DNA of 64,000 nt, taken from assembly GCF_014650335.1 (NCBI RefSeq), contig NZ_BMUT01000012.1, positions 124,001 to 188,000 on the forward strand, written 5' to 3'. The notes under the pieces were generated by a model. The model had not been told where the DNA came from. It saw only the letters and a program-made list of their open reading frames with translations, and made no database searches. A program made the translations under genes and the position numbers. Shown here piece by piece: positions 18,313 through 26,408 of the stretch; position 1 is the first letter of the stretch; the number at the start of each line of letters is the position of its first letter. The stretch is from Streptomyces hiroshimensis (GTDB lineage Bacteria; Actinomycetota; Actinomycetes; Streptomycetales; Streptomycetaceae).

Positions 18313-18336
18313 TTCATGGGTGCCTGCACCCATGAA
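18313..18336. repeat. perfect 24-bp palindrome after the C26 hydrolase gene
   Basis: TTCATGGGTGC, CT, GCACCCATGAA: an 11-bp perfect stem with a two-base centre between two convergent genes. It may act as a terminator, although a two-base loop would force the inner pair open. Confidence 0.7.
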
Positions 18337-18371
18337 TCCGCCGCGACGGCGCCCAGCCCCCGCGGCGGAGA

Positions 18372-18414
18372 CCGGCGGTGCCGTACGTGCCTCAGGCAGG
18401 CGCGGCACCGCCGG
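18372..18414. terminator. hairpin built from the TCCGGC-type repeat
   Basis: CCGGCGGTGCCG (18372-18383) and CGGCACCGCCGG (18403-18414) form a 12-bp perfect stem with a 19-base loop. The arms are the same core as the repeats at 5967, 6086, 6243 and 6370. The flanks CGCGGCGGAG resemble that locus too. It sits between convergent genes, so a terminator role is plausible. Confidence 0.65.
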
Positions 18415-18519
18415 GCACCTTGACAGTGGTTGCTCGCCACCGCGGCGGAAGGGGGTGCCCGCACCGGTCCGGGCAGGCGCACCGCTGCGGCCGGAAGGGG
18501 GTTGCCCGGCGAGGCCCCG

Positions 18520-19452
18520 CTAGGGGCCCTGAGTCAGGCTCAGGAGATCCCTCGCCGGGCCCGTGGGGCGGTGGCCCGTGGGCCAGACCGCGCGCAGGGA
18601 CCGGTGCAGGTCGAGATCCTCGAAGGGGATCTCGACCAGGCGCCGGGACGCCAGTTCCTCCCCGATCGCCAGCTCGCTGAGCACGGACGGCCCCGCCCCG
18701 CCCACCGCCGCGGCCTTCGCCGCCGTCGTGGAGGCCAGTTCGAGCAGGGGCTCGGCGAGCCCCCCGTACGCGGCGAGGGCCGCGTCCAGGACCTGCCGCG
18801 TGCCCGAGCCGCGTTCACGGAGGATCAGCGGGGTGGCCGCCAGCTCCGCCGCGGCGATCGGGGCCCGGCGCCGGGCCCAGGGGTGGGCCGGGGCCGTGAC
18901 GACCACGAGCCGGTCGCCGCCGACGACCGCGCCGTCCAGCCCGGCCGGGGCGGCGAGGCCCTCGACGAAGCCCAGGTCCGCCTCGCCCGCCCGCAGCCGC
19001 TCCGCGACGGCCGCCGAGTTCCCGGCGAGCAGCGTGACCGCCGTGCCGGGGCGCCGGGCGCGCAGGGCGACCAGCCAGCCCGGCAGCAGGTACTCGGCGA
19101 TGGTCATGCTCGCGGCCACCCGCAGCCGCGAGTCCCGCTGCCCGCGCAGCGCCTGCGCCCCGGCGTCGAAGGCCTCGGCGGCCTCCACGATCCGCCGTGC
19201 CCAGTCGGTGACGAGCACTCCGGCGTCCGTCAGCCGCGACCCGCGCGGCGAGCGCTCGACGAGGCCGACGCCGAGCATCCGCTCCATGCTGCGGATCCGC
19301 CCGCTGGCGGCGGGCTGCGTGATGCCCGTCTCGCGCGCGGCCCGCCCCAGGCTGCCCAGCCGCGCCACGGCCAGCAGCAGCTCCAGCGCCGCGAGGTCGG
19401 GCACGCGGTGCGCGAGCGGGCCCCGCAGGCTGCCGCCGTCCTCGTTGCTCAT
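18520..19452 (-). CDS. LysR-type transcriptional regulator
   Basis: 310 residues. The N-terminal winged helix-turn-helix (LAALELLLAVARLGSLGRAARETGITQPAASGRIRSMERMLGVGLVER, about 20-65) is typical of the family; the rest is a periplasmic-binding-like effector domain (about 100-300). It is divergent from a TDT transporter and probably controls it. An inverted repeat CATAA-N7-TTATG, which contains the T-N11-A pattern of LysR boxes, overlaps its own start codon, suggesting autoregulation. Ligand unknown. Confidence 0.9.
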   Translation of the reverse strand: MSNEDGGSLRGPLAHRVPDLAALELLLAVARLGSLGRAARETGITQPAASGRIRSMERMLGVGLVERSPRGSRLTDAGVLVTDWARRIVEAAEAFDAGAQALRGQRDSRLRVAASMTIAEYLLPGWLVALRARRPGTAVTLLAGNSAAVAERLRAGEADLGFVEGLAAPAGLDGAVVGGDRLVVVTAPAHPWARRRAPIAAAELAATPLILRERGSGTRQVLDAALAAYGGLAEPLLELASTTAAKAAAVGGAGPSVLSELAIGEELASRRLVEIPFEDLDLHRSLRAVWPTGHRPTGPARDLLSLTQGP

Positions 19453-19466
19453 AAATCCAGCTTATG
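19450..19466. promoter_or_regulatory. candidate LysR-box overlapping the lysR start codon
   Basis: CATAA (19450-19454), seven bases, TTATG (19462-19466). It fits T-N11-A symmetry in the gap between divergent regulator and target, which is where LysR proteins usually bind. Confidence 0.45.
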
Positions 19467-19522
19467 CCCTCATAGAGACAAAGCCCCTGGTGGCAGGGGA
19501 CCCCGCGGCCGACGCTGGACGC

Positions 19523-20659
19523 ATGAGCACCTCCGGCACAGCCCCCCGCACCACCTCCCCCCTCCGCCAGCTCGGCCCGAACTGGTACGCCGCCGTCATG
19601 GGCACCGCGATCGTCGCGAGCGCAGGCGCGGCGCTGCCCGTACGGCCGCCGGGCCTGCGCGGGGCGTGCGAGGCGGTCTGGGCGCTGTCGGCGGTGGCGC
19701 TGGCCGTGCTGCTGGTGGCGCGGGCCGTGCACTGGGCCCGCCACCCCGACCAGGCGCGGCGCCACCTCGGCGACCCGGCCGTGGCACCGTTCTACGGCTG
19801 CGCGGCGATGGCGCTGCTGGCGGTCGGCGGGGCCACCCTCTCCGTGGGTTCGGCGGTGATCGGCACGGGCGCCGCCGTGGCCGCCGACGCCGTCCTGTGG
19901 ACCGCCGGCACCGTGACCGGGCTGGCCGCCGCGGCCGGCATCCCGTACCTGATGGTGACCCGGCACCGGATAGAGCCGGGCCAGGCCTCCCCGGTCTGGC
20001 TGCTGCCCGTCGTGGCACCCATGGTCTCCGCGGCGCTGGGCCCGGCCCTCGTGCCGCACCTGCCGTCCGGCCAGTGGCAGGCGGCGATGGTGCTGGCCTG
20101 CTACGCCCTCTTCGGGATGAGCCTGCTGGCGACCCTGCTGATCCTGCCCGCGGTCTTCGCCCGGCTGATCCACCACGGCCCGCTGCCGCTCGCGCTCACC
20201 CCGGCCCTCTTCCTCGTCCTGGGCCCGCTCGGCCAGTCGACCACCGCGGTCGGCAACCTCGCCGACGCCGCGCAGGGCGCGCTGCCCGCCCCGTACGCGC
20301 ACGCGGCGGCGCCGTTCGCCGTGCTGTACGGCACTCCTGTGATGGGCTTCGCACTGCTGTGGCTGGTACTGGCCGCGGCCATGGTGCTGCGGGCGTTCCG
20401 GCAGGGCATGGGCTTCGCGATGACCTGGTGGGCGTTCACCTTCCCCATAGGCACCTGCGTCACCGGCGCCGCGGCCCTGTCCCGCCACACCGGCCTGCAC
20501 GCCCTGACCTGGCTGTCGGTGGGCCTGTACGCGCTGCTGGTGACGGCCTGGGCGGTGGCGGCCGCCCGCACCGCGCACGGCCTGGTCAGCGGCCGGCTGC
20601 TCGCAGCGCCGCGCCCAGCACCTCAGCCGCTTCCCGCAGTGAGGGTCCGTACCACGTGA
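19523..20659 (+). CDS. TDT-family (tellurite-resistance/dicarboxylate) membrane transporter
   Basis: 378 residues, about ten transmembrane helices, beginning with the family hallmark LGPNWYAAVMGTAIVASAG. Later it has FGMSLLATLLILPAVFARLI, LGPLGQSTTAVGNLA and MTWWAFTFPIGTCVTGAAALS, all typical of the TehA/Mae1/SLAC1-like TDT fold. Members export or take up dicarboxylates, sulfite or other anions; substrate not predictable here. ATG at 19523 is the first of the conserved region; no strong ribosome binding site is visible. The 3' end overlaps the convergent BtuF-like gene by 74 bp. Confidence 0.87.
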   Translation: MSTSGTAPRTTSPLRQLGPNWYAAVMGTAIVASAGAALPVRPPGLRGACEAVWALSAVALAVLLVARAVHWARHPDQARRHLGDPAVAPFYGCAAMALLAVGGATLSVGSAVIGTGAAVAADAVLWTAGTVTGLAAAAGIPYLMVTRHRIEPGQASPVWLLPVVAPMVSAALGPALVPHLPSGQWQAAMVLACYALFGMSLLATLLILPAVFARLIHHGPLPLALTPALFLVLGPLGQSTTAVGNLADAAQGALPAPYAHAAAPFAVLYGTPVMGFALLWLVLAAAMVLRAFRQGMGFAMTWWAFTFPIGTCVTGAAALSRHTGLHALTWLSVGLYALLVTAWAVAAARTAHGLVSGRLLAAPRPAPQPLPAVRVRTT

Positions 20660-21338
20660 GGTGACGCCCGCTGACGAGCGCGCACGGCAGCCCGGGGAAG
20701 GACTCCGGGCCGTCGTCGTGCGTGAAGCGGTAGGGCTCGTCGGGCAGGACGGCCAGCTCCGCACCGCACGCGTTCAGCTCGTCCAGGGGGATCCGCGGAT
20801 AGCGCTCGCGGTGGTCCGCGTGGACGTTGGCGACGCCGAGCCGGGCGAGGACGTCACCGGCGAAGGTGTCCCGGCCGAGGACCATCCACGGCCGCCGCCA
20901 CACCGGCACCACGGCCCGTACCGCCGGCCCGGCGGCCCGTACGTCCCGCCACGCGTCCTCCGCGTCGGCCAGCCACGCGGGCCTGGCCAGCCCGCAGCCG
21001 CGCACCAGGACCCGCTCCAGTTCGGCGAACGCCTGGGGCAGCGTACGTACTTCGGTGACCAGCACCTCCAGCCCGGCGGCGCGCAGCGCGCCGAGGTCGG
21101 GGGCGCGGTTCTCCTCCTCGTTGGCGAGGACGAGGTCGGGCGCGAGGGCGGCGATGCGCGCCGTGTCGGGGTTCTTCGTGCCGCCGATCCGGACGACGTC
21201 CAGGCCGGCCGGGTGGTCGCACCAGTCGGTGGCGCCGGCGAGCAGCCCGGGCTCGGTCGCGGCGACGGCCTCCGTCAAAGAGGGGACGAGGGAGACGACG
21301 CGGCGTACGGCGGGGCGGCTGCTCCTGGGCGGGACCAC
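20586..21338 (-). CDS. BtuF-like helical-backbone metal receptor, no signal peptide
   Basis: 250 residues. The fold is that of cobalamin/iron-type periplasmic binding proteins: RRVVSLVPSLTEAVAATEP, RIGGTKNPDTARIAALAPDLVLANEEENR, YPRIPLDELNACGAELAVLPDEPY. Unlike true ABC receptors it starts directly with the first domain, with no signal peptide or lipobox and no permease or ATPase gene nearby, so it may be cytoplasmic. Such stand-alone proteins are often called cobalamin-binding proteins in actinobacteria without proof. It overlaps the end of the convergent transporter gene. Confidence 0.78.
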   Translation of the reverse strand: MVPPRSSRPAVRRVVSLVPSLTEAVAATEPGLLAGATDWCDHPAGLDVVRIGGTKNPDTARIAALAPDLVLANEEENRAPDLGALRAAGLEVLVTEVRTLPQAFAELERVLVRGCGLARPAWLADAEDAWRDVRAAGPAVRAVVPVWRRPWMVLGRDTFAGDVLARLGVANVHADHRERYPRIPLDELNACGAELAVLPDEPYRFTHDDGPESFPGLPCALVSGRHLTWYGPSLREAAEVLGAALRAAGR

Positions 21339-21360
21339 CGCCCCACCGTACGTCTGTTCG

Positions 21361-23166
21361 TCAGTGGCGGACAGGCGCCAGCTTGTCGGCCAGGCCCGGG
21401 TGGGCGTCCAGCCAGCGGCGGGCGGACTCCTTCTCCTTGCCCTTCCCGCCGTTCTGGATCTCGACCTCCAGGGAGGCGAGGTCCTTCTCGGAGAGCTTGA
21501 AGTCCTTCATCCAGGCCGTGACCTCGGGGAAGTCCTTGCCGAAGTCCTTCTTGCCGACGGCGTGGATCTCCTCGCCCTTGCCCCAGGCGCCCTTGGGGTC
21601 CTTGAGCTTCTTCAGCTGGTGCTTGCCGTAGGCCCAGTGCGGCGACCACAGGGTGGTGACGATGGGCTCCTTCTTCTTGATGGCCCGGTCGAGGTCGGCG
21701 AGCATCGAGGAGGTGGAGGAGGAGACGACCTTGTACTCGCCGTCCAGTCCGTACTCCTTGAGGACCTTGTCGTTGAGCGTGCCCATCATGCCCGCGCTGG
21801 ACTCGATGCCGACGATCTTCCCGCCGAACTGGGCGCTCTTGCCCTTGAGGTCCTCCAGCGAGTCCACGCCCTTGACGTAGTCGGGCACGGACAGCTCCAG
21901 CGACGTGGGCCCGTACCAGGCGCCCAGGTCGGTGAGCTTGTCGCGGTAGCGGTCCATGTACTGCTTGTGGGTCGTCGGCAGCCAGGAGTCGAACTGCAGG
22001 TCCATCTGACCCTGCGCCAGCGCGGTGTAGAGCGGACCCGGGTCGAGCTGCTTGACGTCCGGCTTGTAGCCGCGGTCCTCAAGGATGTTCTGCCACAGGT
22101 AGGTGGTGGCGACGGCCTCGTCCCAGGGGAAGTAGCCGAGCTTGATGCCCCGGCCGTGCCCCACGTTCGCGCCCGCGGCCACGTTCTGCCCGTCGTCGCC
22201 GCTGCGCGCGAGGTTCATCCCGCCGGCGACCAGTGCGAGGACGACCACGCCGACGGTGGCGACGGCCGTGCCGGGCCGGTAGCGCAGGAAGGCGAACCCG
22301 CGGGCGGCGGAGGCGGCCTTGGCGGCGGCGCGGCGGCCGAGCGGGGAGACCCGCTGGTTGAGGGCGCCGGTCATCCGGTCCAGGTAGATGGCGAGGACGA
22401 CGACGGCCAGGCCGCTCTCGACGCCGCCGCCGATGTCGACCTTGGTGACGGCCGCGTACACGGCCTCGCCGAGGCCGCCCGCGCCCGCCATGCCGGCGAT
22501 GACGACCATGGACAGGGCCAGCATGATGACCTGGTTGACGCCCGCCATGATCGTGGGCAGGGCGAGCGGCAGCTGCACCCGGGTCAGGGTGTCGCGCGGC
22601 GTGGTGCCGAAGGCCGTCGCGGCCTCGACGAGCTCGCCGTCGACCTGCCGGATGCCCAGCTCGGTCATCCGGACGCCCGGCGGCATCGAGAAGACGACGG
22701 TCGCGATCAGGCCGGGGATCGGCCCGATCGAGAAGAACATGACGCCGGGGATCAGGTAGACGAAGGCGGGCATCGTCTGCATGACGTCCAGCGCGGGCCG
22801 CAGGACACCGCTGACCTTGCTGCTGCGCGCCGCCCAGATGCCGAGCGGCACGGCGACCAGCAGCGTGATCAGGCTCGCGACGAGGACGAGCGACAGCGTC
22901 GCCATCGCCGCCTCCCACAGGCCGAAGGAGTCGACCAGGGCGAAGCCGGCGAAGGTGAGCACGGCGGGCAGCAGCCCGCGCAGCCACCAGGCGACGACGG
23001 CCAGGATGCCGGCCATCAGCAGCGGATCGGGGGCGCCGAGGACGGCGTTCACCCCGTCGTACATACCGGTCAGGACCGTGTTGATGACGTCGAACAGCCA
23101 GCTCAGGTGGGTCTGCAGCCAGCTGACGGCGTTCTCGGCCCAGCTTCCGAAGTGGATCCTAGGCAC
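21361..23166 (-). CDS. glycine betaine/proline ABC transporter, permease fused to substrate-binding domain
   Basis: 601 residues. Residues about 1-300 form an OpuAB/ProW permease (helices such as LLMAGILAVVAWWLRGLLPAVL, and the ATPase-contact region ELVEAATAFGTTPRDTLTRVQLPLALPTIMAGVNQ). After another membrane segment (GTAVATVGVVVLALVAGG) residues about 330-601 form an OpuAC/ProX-type binding domain (KLGYFPWDEAVATTYLWQNILEDRGY, LQFDSWLPTTHKQYMDRY, EPIVTTLWSPHWAYGKHQLKKL) with the aromatic residues that cage quaternary amines. Tethering the receptor to the permease is known for this family. Role: osmoprotectant uptake. Its start overlaps the ATPase gene's stop by 8 bp. Confidence 0.93.
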   Translation of the reverse strand: MPRIHFGSWAENAVSWLQTHLSWLFDVINTVLTGMYDGVNAVLGAPDPLLMAGILAVVAWWLRGLLPAVLTFAGFALVDSFGLWEAAMATLSLVLVASLITLLVAVPLGIWAARSSKVSGVLRPALDVMQTMPAFVYLIPGVMFFSIGPIPGLIATVVFSMPPGVRMTELGIRQVDGELVEAATAFGTTPRDTLTRVQLPLALPTIMAGVNQVIMLALSMVVIAGMAGAGGLGEAVYAAVTKVDIGGGVESGLAVVVLAIYLDRMTGALNQRVSPLGRRAAAKAASAARGFAFLRYRPGTAVATVGVVVLALVAGGMNLARSGDDGQNVAAGANVGHGRGIKLGYFPWDEAVATTYLWQNILEDRGYKPDVKQLDPGPLYTALAQGQMDLQFDSWLPTTHKQYMDRYRDKLTDLGAWYGPTSLELSVPDYVKGVDSLEDLKGKSAQFGGKIVGIESSAGMMGTLNDKVLKEYGLDGEYKVVSSSTSSMLADLDRAIKKKEPIVTTLWSPHWAYGKHQLKKLKDPKGAWGKGEEIHAVGKKDFGKDFPEVTAWMKDFKLSEKDLASLEVEIQNGGKGKEKESARRWLDAHPGLADKLAPVRH

Positions 23167-24298
23167 GGGCGCTCACCTCCGCCTCGTCGGCGCGGGCAGG
23201 CGTGGCGGCCTCCGCGGGCTCGCCGGCTTCGGCGATCTCGCCGGTCTCCGGGGCCTCCCCGGTGCGCGGGGCGGGCACCCCCGGCTCCTCGCCGAGCGCG
23301 GCGAACAGCAGGTCGCGGGTGACGACGCCGGCCGGCTCGCCCCGCTCGTCGGTGACGGTGAGGGGGGCGGCGCTGCGGGCGAAGGAGGCGAACAGGTCGG
23401 CGAGCGGCGTCGCGGCGGGGACGGTGGCCGCCCCGTCGGCGCCGGAGGCCCGGCCGGTCCGGTCCATGATCGAGCCGGCGGTCAGCACCCGGCTGCGGTC
23501 GACGTCCTGGATGAAGGAGGCCACGTAGTCGTTGGCCGGGCGCACGAGGATGTCCTCCGCGGTGCCGTTCTGCACGATCCGGCCGTCGCGCATGACGGCG
23601 ATCCGGTCGCCGAGGCGCATGGCCTCGTTGAGGTCGTGGGTGATGAAGACGATGGTCTTCTTCAGCCGCGTCTGCAGGTCCAGCAGCTGGTCCTGCATGT
23701 CGCGGCGGATCAGCGGGTCGAGGGCGCTGAAGGACTCGTCCATCAGCAGCAGGTCCGCATCGGTGGCCAGCGCCCGGGCGAGCCCGACGCGCTGCTGCAT
23801 GCCGCCCGAGAGCTCGTCGGGCCAGGAGGTCTCCCAGCCCCCCAGGCCTGCGAGCTCCAGCGCCTCGGCGGCGCGCTTCTCGCGCTCCGCGCGCGCCACG
23901 CCCTGCACCTCCAGGCCGTAGGCCGCGTTCTCCAGCACGCTGCGGTGCGGGAAGAGCGCGAAGTGCTGGAAGACCATGCTGATCTTCCGGGAGCGCACCG
24001 TGCGCAGGTCGCGCGGGGACAGGGCGGTCAGGTCCTCCCCGTCGAAGAGGACGCGGCCGGCCGTCGGTTCCAGCAGGCCGTTGAGCATCCGCAGGAGGGT
24101 GGACTTGCCGGATCCCGACAGACCCATCACCACGAAGATCTGGCCGGCCTCCACCTCGAACGAGGCGTCGATGACCGCTGCGGTGGTGCCGTCGGCACGC
24201 AGCTCGTCGCGGTCGGCGCCGCCTTCGAGCCGTTGGACGGCGGCTTCGGGTCGTCTCCCGAACACCTTGTACAGATGCTCGGCCTGGAGCCTGGACAC
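23159..24298 (-). CDS. glycine betaine/proline ABC transporter ATP-binding protein
   Basis: 379 residues. The ABC domain carries Walker A GLSGSGKST, signature LSGGMQQRVGLARAL, Walker B LLLMDESFSALD and the switch His in FITHDLNEAM. It begins with the family-specific LQAEHLYKVFGRRP segment. The C-terminal part (about 265-345) is a CBS-like regulatory module (TAGSIMDRT, LTVTDERGEPAGVVTRDLLFAAL), which in OpuA-type systems senses ionic strength, followed by a Glu/Ala/Pro-rich tail. GTG at 24298 with GAGAGG is preferred; GTG at 24322 is an alternative. It is translationally coupled to the permease-receptor fusion. Confidence 0.92.
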   Translation of the reverse strand: MSRLQAEHLYKVFGRRPEAAVQRLEGGADRDELRADGTTAAVIDASFEVEAGQIFVVMGLSGSGKSTLLRMLNGLLEPTAGRVLFDGEDLTALSPRDLRTVRSRKISMVFQHFALFPHRSVLENAAYGLEVQGVARAEREKRAAEALELAGLGGWETSWPDELSGGMQQRVGLARALATDADLLLMDESFSALDPLIRRDMQDQLLDLQTRLKKTIVFITHDLNEAMRLGDRIAVMRDGRIVQNGTAEDILVRPANDYVASFIQDVDRSRVLTAGSIMDRTGRASGADGAATVPAATPLADLFASFARSAAPLTVTDERGEPAGVVTRDLLFAALGEEPGVPAPRTGEAPETGEIAEAGEPAEAATPARADEAEVSARA

Positions 24299-24529
24299 AT
24301 ACACCTCTCGGGTAGAACTCACGACGGCCCTGCCTCCCCCTGTGGCAGGGCCGTGGAGCGGTGCGGCATCGGTCCGCGTGCCCGCTTCCGGCACACGTGC
24401 CGAGGACGGGGTCCGCTCCGGTGCCGCGCCTGCCCCCGATCAATCCGGGCAAACGGAACAGTGACCCGGTTCACATCGGCGGGGTGGGCCTGCGGGGGCG
24501 GTGTCAGTGGTCTGCGGCATGATCGGACC

Positions 24530-25450
24530 GTGACGCGACGCCTGATGCTCCTCGACACCGCTTCCCTGTACTTCCGCGCCTATTTCGGGGTGCCCGACTC
24601 CGTCCGCGCCCCCGACGGCACCCCGGTGAACGCCGTGCGCGGCCTGCTCGACTTCATCGCCCGCCTCGTCCAGGACCACCACCCCGACGACCTGGTGGCC
24701 TGCATGGACTTCGACTGGCGGCCCCACTGGCGGGTCGAGCTCATCCCCTCGTACAAGGCGCACCGCGTGGCCGAGGAGACGGAGACCGGGCCCGATGAGG
24801 AGGAGGTGCCCGACACCCTCTCCCCGCAGGTCCCGGTGATCGAGGCCGTGCTCGACGCGATCGGCATCGCCCGGGTCGGCGCCGCGGGGTACGAGGCCGA
24901 TGACGTGATCGGTACGCTCGCGGGGCGCGCCGAGGGCCCGGTCGACATCGTCACGGGCGACCGCGACCTCTACCAGCTGGTGGACGACCGGCGCGGGGTG
25001 CGGGTGCTGTATCCGGTCAAGGGCGTGGGCACGCTGCAGGCGGTCGACGAAGCGCTGCTGCGCGAGAAGTACGGGGTGGACGGATCCGGGTACGCCGACC
25101 TGGCGCTGCTCCGCGGCGACCCCAGCGACGGGCTCCCGGGGGTGCCGGGCATCGGCGAGAAGACGGCCGCGAAGCTGCTGGCCGCCTTCGGCGACCTGGC
25201 GGGGATCCTGGCCGCCGTGGACGACCCGGCGGCGAAGCTCACCCCGGTGCAGCGCACGCGCCTGGCGGAGGCCGGGCCGTATCTGGCGGTGGCCCCGAAG
25301 GTCGTACGGGTGGCGTCGGACGTCCCGCTGGCGCCGTTCGATCCGGCGCTCCCGGTGCGGCCGCGGGACCCTCAGGCGCTCGACGCCCTGGCCGGGCGGT
25401 GGGGGCTCGGCGGCTCGCTGCAGCGCCTGCTGGACGTTCTCGGCAGCTGA
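24530..25450 (+). CDS. 5'-3' exonuclease domain protein (Pol I N-domain/FEN-like)
   Basis: 306 residues equal to the 5' nuclease domain of DNA polymerase I without polymerase. Metal-binding carboxylates appear in MLLDTASLYFRAYFG, DDLVACMDFDWR, YEADDVIGTLA and IVTGDRDLYQLVD. The helix-hairpin-helix is ALLRGDPSDGLPGVPGIGEKTAAKLL. The clamp region SYKAHR is present. Expected role: removal of 5' flaps and RNA primers. GTG at 24530 precedes TRRLMLLDT; no strong ribosome binding site is seen, so the ATG at 24545 is possible. Streptomyces genomes usually carry such an extra copy beside polA. Confidence 0.9.
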   Translation: MTRRLMLLDTASLYFRAYFGVPDSVRAPDGTPVNAVRGLLDFIARLVQDHHPDDLVACMDFDWRPHWRVELIPSYKAHRVAEETETGPDEEEVPDTLSPQVPVIEAVLDAIGIARVGAAGYEADDVIGTLAGRAEGPVDIVTGDRDLYQLVDDRRGVRVLYPVKGVGTLQAVDEALLREKYGVDGSGYADLALLRGDPSDGLPGVPGIGEKTAAKLLAAFGDLAGILAAVDDPAAKLTPVQRTRLAEAGPYLAVAPKVVRVASDVPLAPFDPALPVRPRDPQALDALAGRWGLGGSLQRLLDVLGS

Positions 25451-25454
25451 GCTG

Positions 25455-25473
25455 TTAGGTTAGGTAGACCTAA
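25455..25473 (+). promoter_or_regulatory. iron box (DmdR/IdeR-type operator)
   Basis: TTAGGTTAGGTAGACCTAA is a close match to the 19-bp actinobacterial iron box TTAGGTTAGGCTNACCTAA. It lies 32 bp before the siderophore-interacting protein ATG, so iron-replete DmdR should repress that gene. Confidence 0.88.
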
Positions 25474-25505
25474 CTTTTCAGGATCAGGGGATCAGGGGAG
25501 ACACC

Positions 25506-26354
25506 ATGGCAGAGCGTCCCGTCCGGCAGAGGCCGAAGCTCAACCGGGCCCGTGTGGTGCGCACCGAGCGGCTCACGCCGCACATGGTGCGCGTGGTGCT
25601 CGGCGGCGAGGGCCTCGCGGACTTCGGCGCGGGCGAGCACACCGACCACTACGTGAAGCTCCTCTTCCCCGTGCCCGGTGTCACCTACCCCGAGTCGTTC
25701 GACATGGAGATCATCCGCCGGGAGCTGCCCCACGAGCACTGGCCGAAGACCCGTACGTACACGGTGCGCTCCTTCGACCGCGAGGCGCGCGAGCTGGCCA
25801 TCGACTTCGTCGTCCATGGCGACGAGGGCCTGGCCGGCCCGTGGGCGGCCTCGGTCCGGCCGGGCGCCGAGGTGATCTTCCGCGGCCCCGGCGGCGCCTA
25901 CTCCCCCGACCCGGCCGCCGGCTGGCACCTCCTGGCGGGCGACGAGAGCGCGCTGCCGGCGATCGCCGCGTCCCTGGAGCGGATCCCGGCCGGCGCGCGC
26001 GTGCACGCCTTCGTCGAGATCCCCGGCCCGGAGGACGAGCAGAAGCTGGAGCTGGCCGAGGGCGTCGAGGTCACGTGGCTGCACCGCGGCGCCGCGCCCG
26101 TCGGCGAGGCCCTGGTCGCGGCCGTCCGCGGGCTCGACTTCCCGTCCGCCGACGTCCAGGCCTTCGTGCACGGCGAAGCGGGCTTCGTGAAGGAGCTGCG
26201 CCGGTACCTGCGCGTGGAGCGGGAGGTGCCGCGCGAGCGGCTGTCGGTGTCGGGCTACTGGCGCCGCGGCCACGACGAGGACGGCTGGCAGGCGTCCAAG
26301 CGCGAGTGGAACCAGCAGGTCGAGGTCGAACAGGAAGGTGCGGCTGCGGCGTAG
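25506..26354 (+). CDS. siderophore-interacting protein (ferric-siderophore reductase, FAD-dependent)
   Basis: 282 residues of the SIP/ViuB family. N-terminal FAD-binding barrel with RTYTVRSFDREARELAIDFVVHGDEGLAGPW; C-terminal NAD(P)H domain with AAGWHLLAGDESALPAIAASLERIP, AFVHGEAGFVKELRRYL and the family ending SGYWRRGHDEDGWQASKREW. It reduces ferric iron bound to imported siderophores so the metal is released in the cytoplasm. ATG at 25506 follows GGGGAGA. A near-consensus iron box lies just upstream; it appears monocistronic and ends in a strong hairpin. Confidence 0.94.
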   Translation: MAERPVRQRPKLNRARVVRTERLTPHMVRVVLGGEGLADFGAGEHTDHYVKLLFPVPGVTYPESFDMEIIRRELPHEHWPKTRTYTVRSFDREARELAIDFVVHGDEGLAGPWAASVRPGAEVIFRGPGGAYSPDPAAGWHLLAGDESALPAIAASLERIPAGARVHAFVEIPGPEDEQKLELAEGVEVTWLHRGAAPVGEALVAAVRGLDFPSADVQAFVHGEAGFVKELRRYLRVEREVPRERLSVSGYWRRGHDEDGWQASKREWNQQVEVEQEGAAAA

Positions 26355-26366
26355 GCCTGGCCGGGG

Positions 26367-26403
26367 CCGGCGCCGACGGCCACGCTGTGACCGTCGGCGC
26401 CGG
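26367..26403. terminator. bidirectional hairpin terminator
   Basis: Perfect 13-bp stem CCGGCGCCGACGG / CCGTCGGCGCCGG with an 11-base loop, in the 54-bp gap between the convergent siderophore-interacting protein and helicase genes. Confidence 0.82.
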
Positions 26404-26408
26404 GCGCC

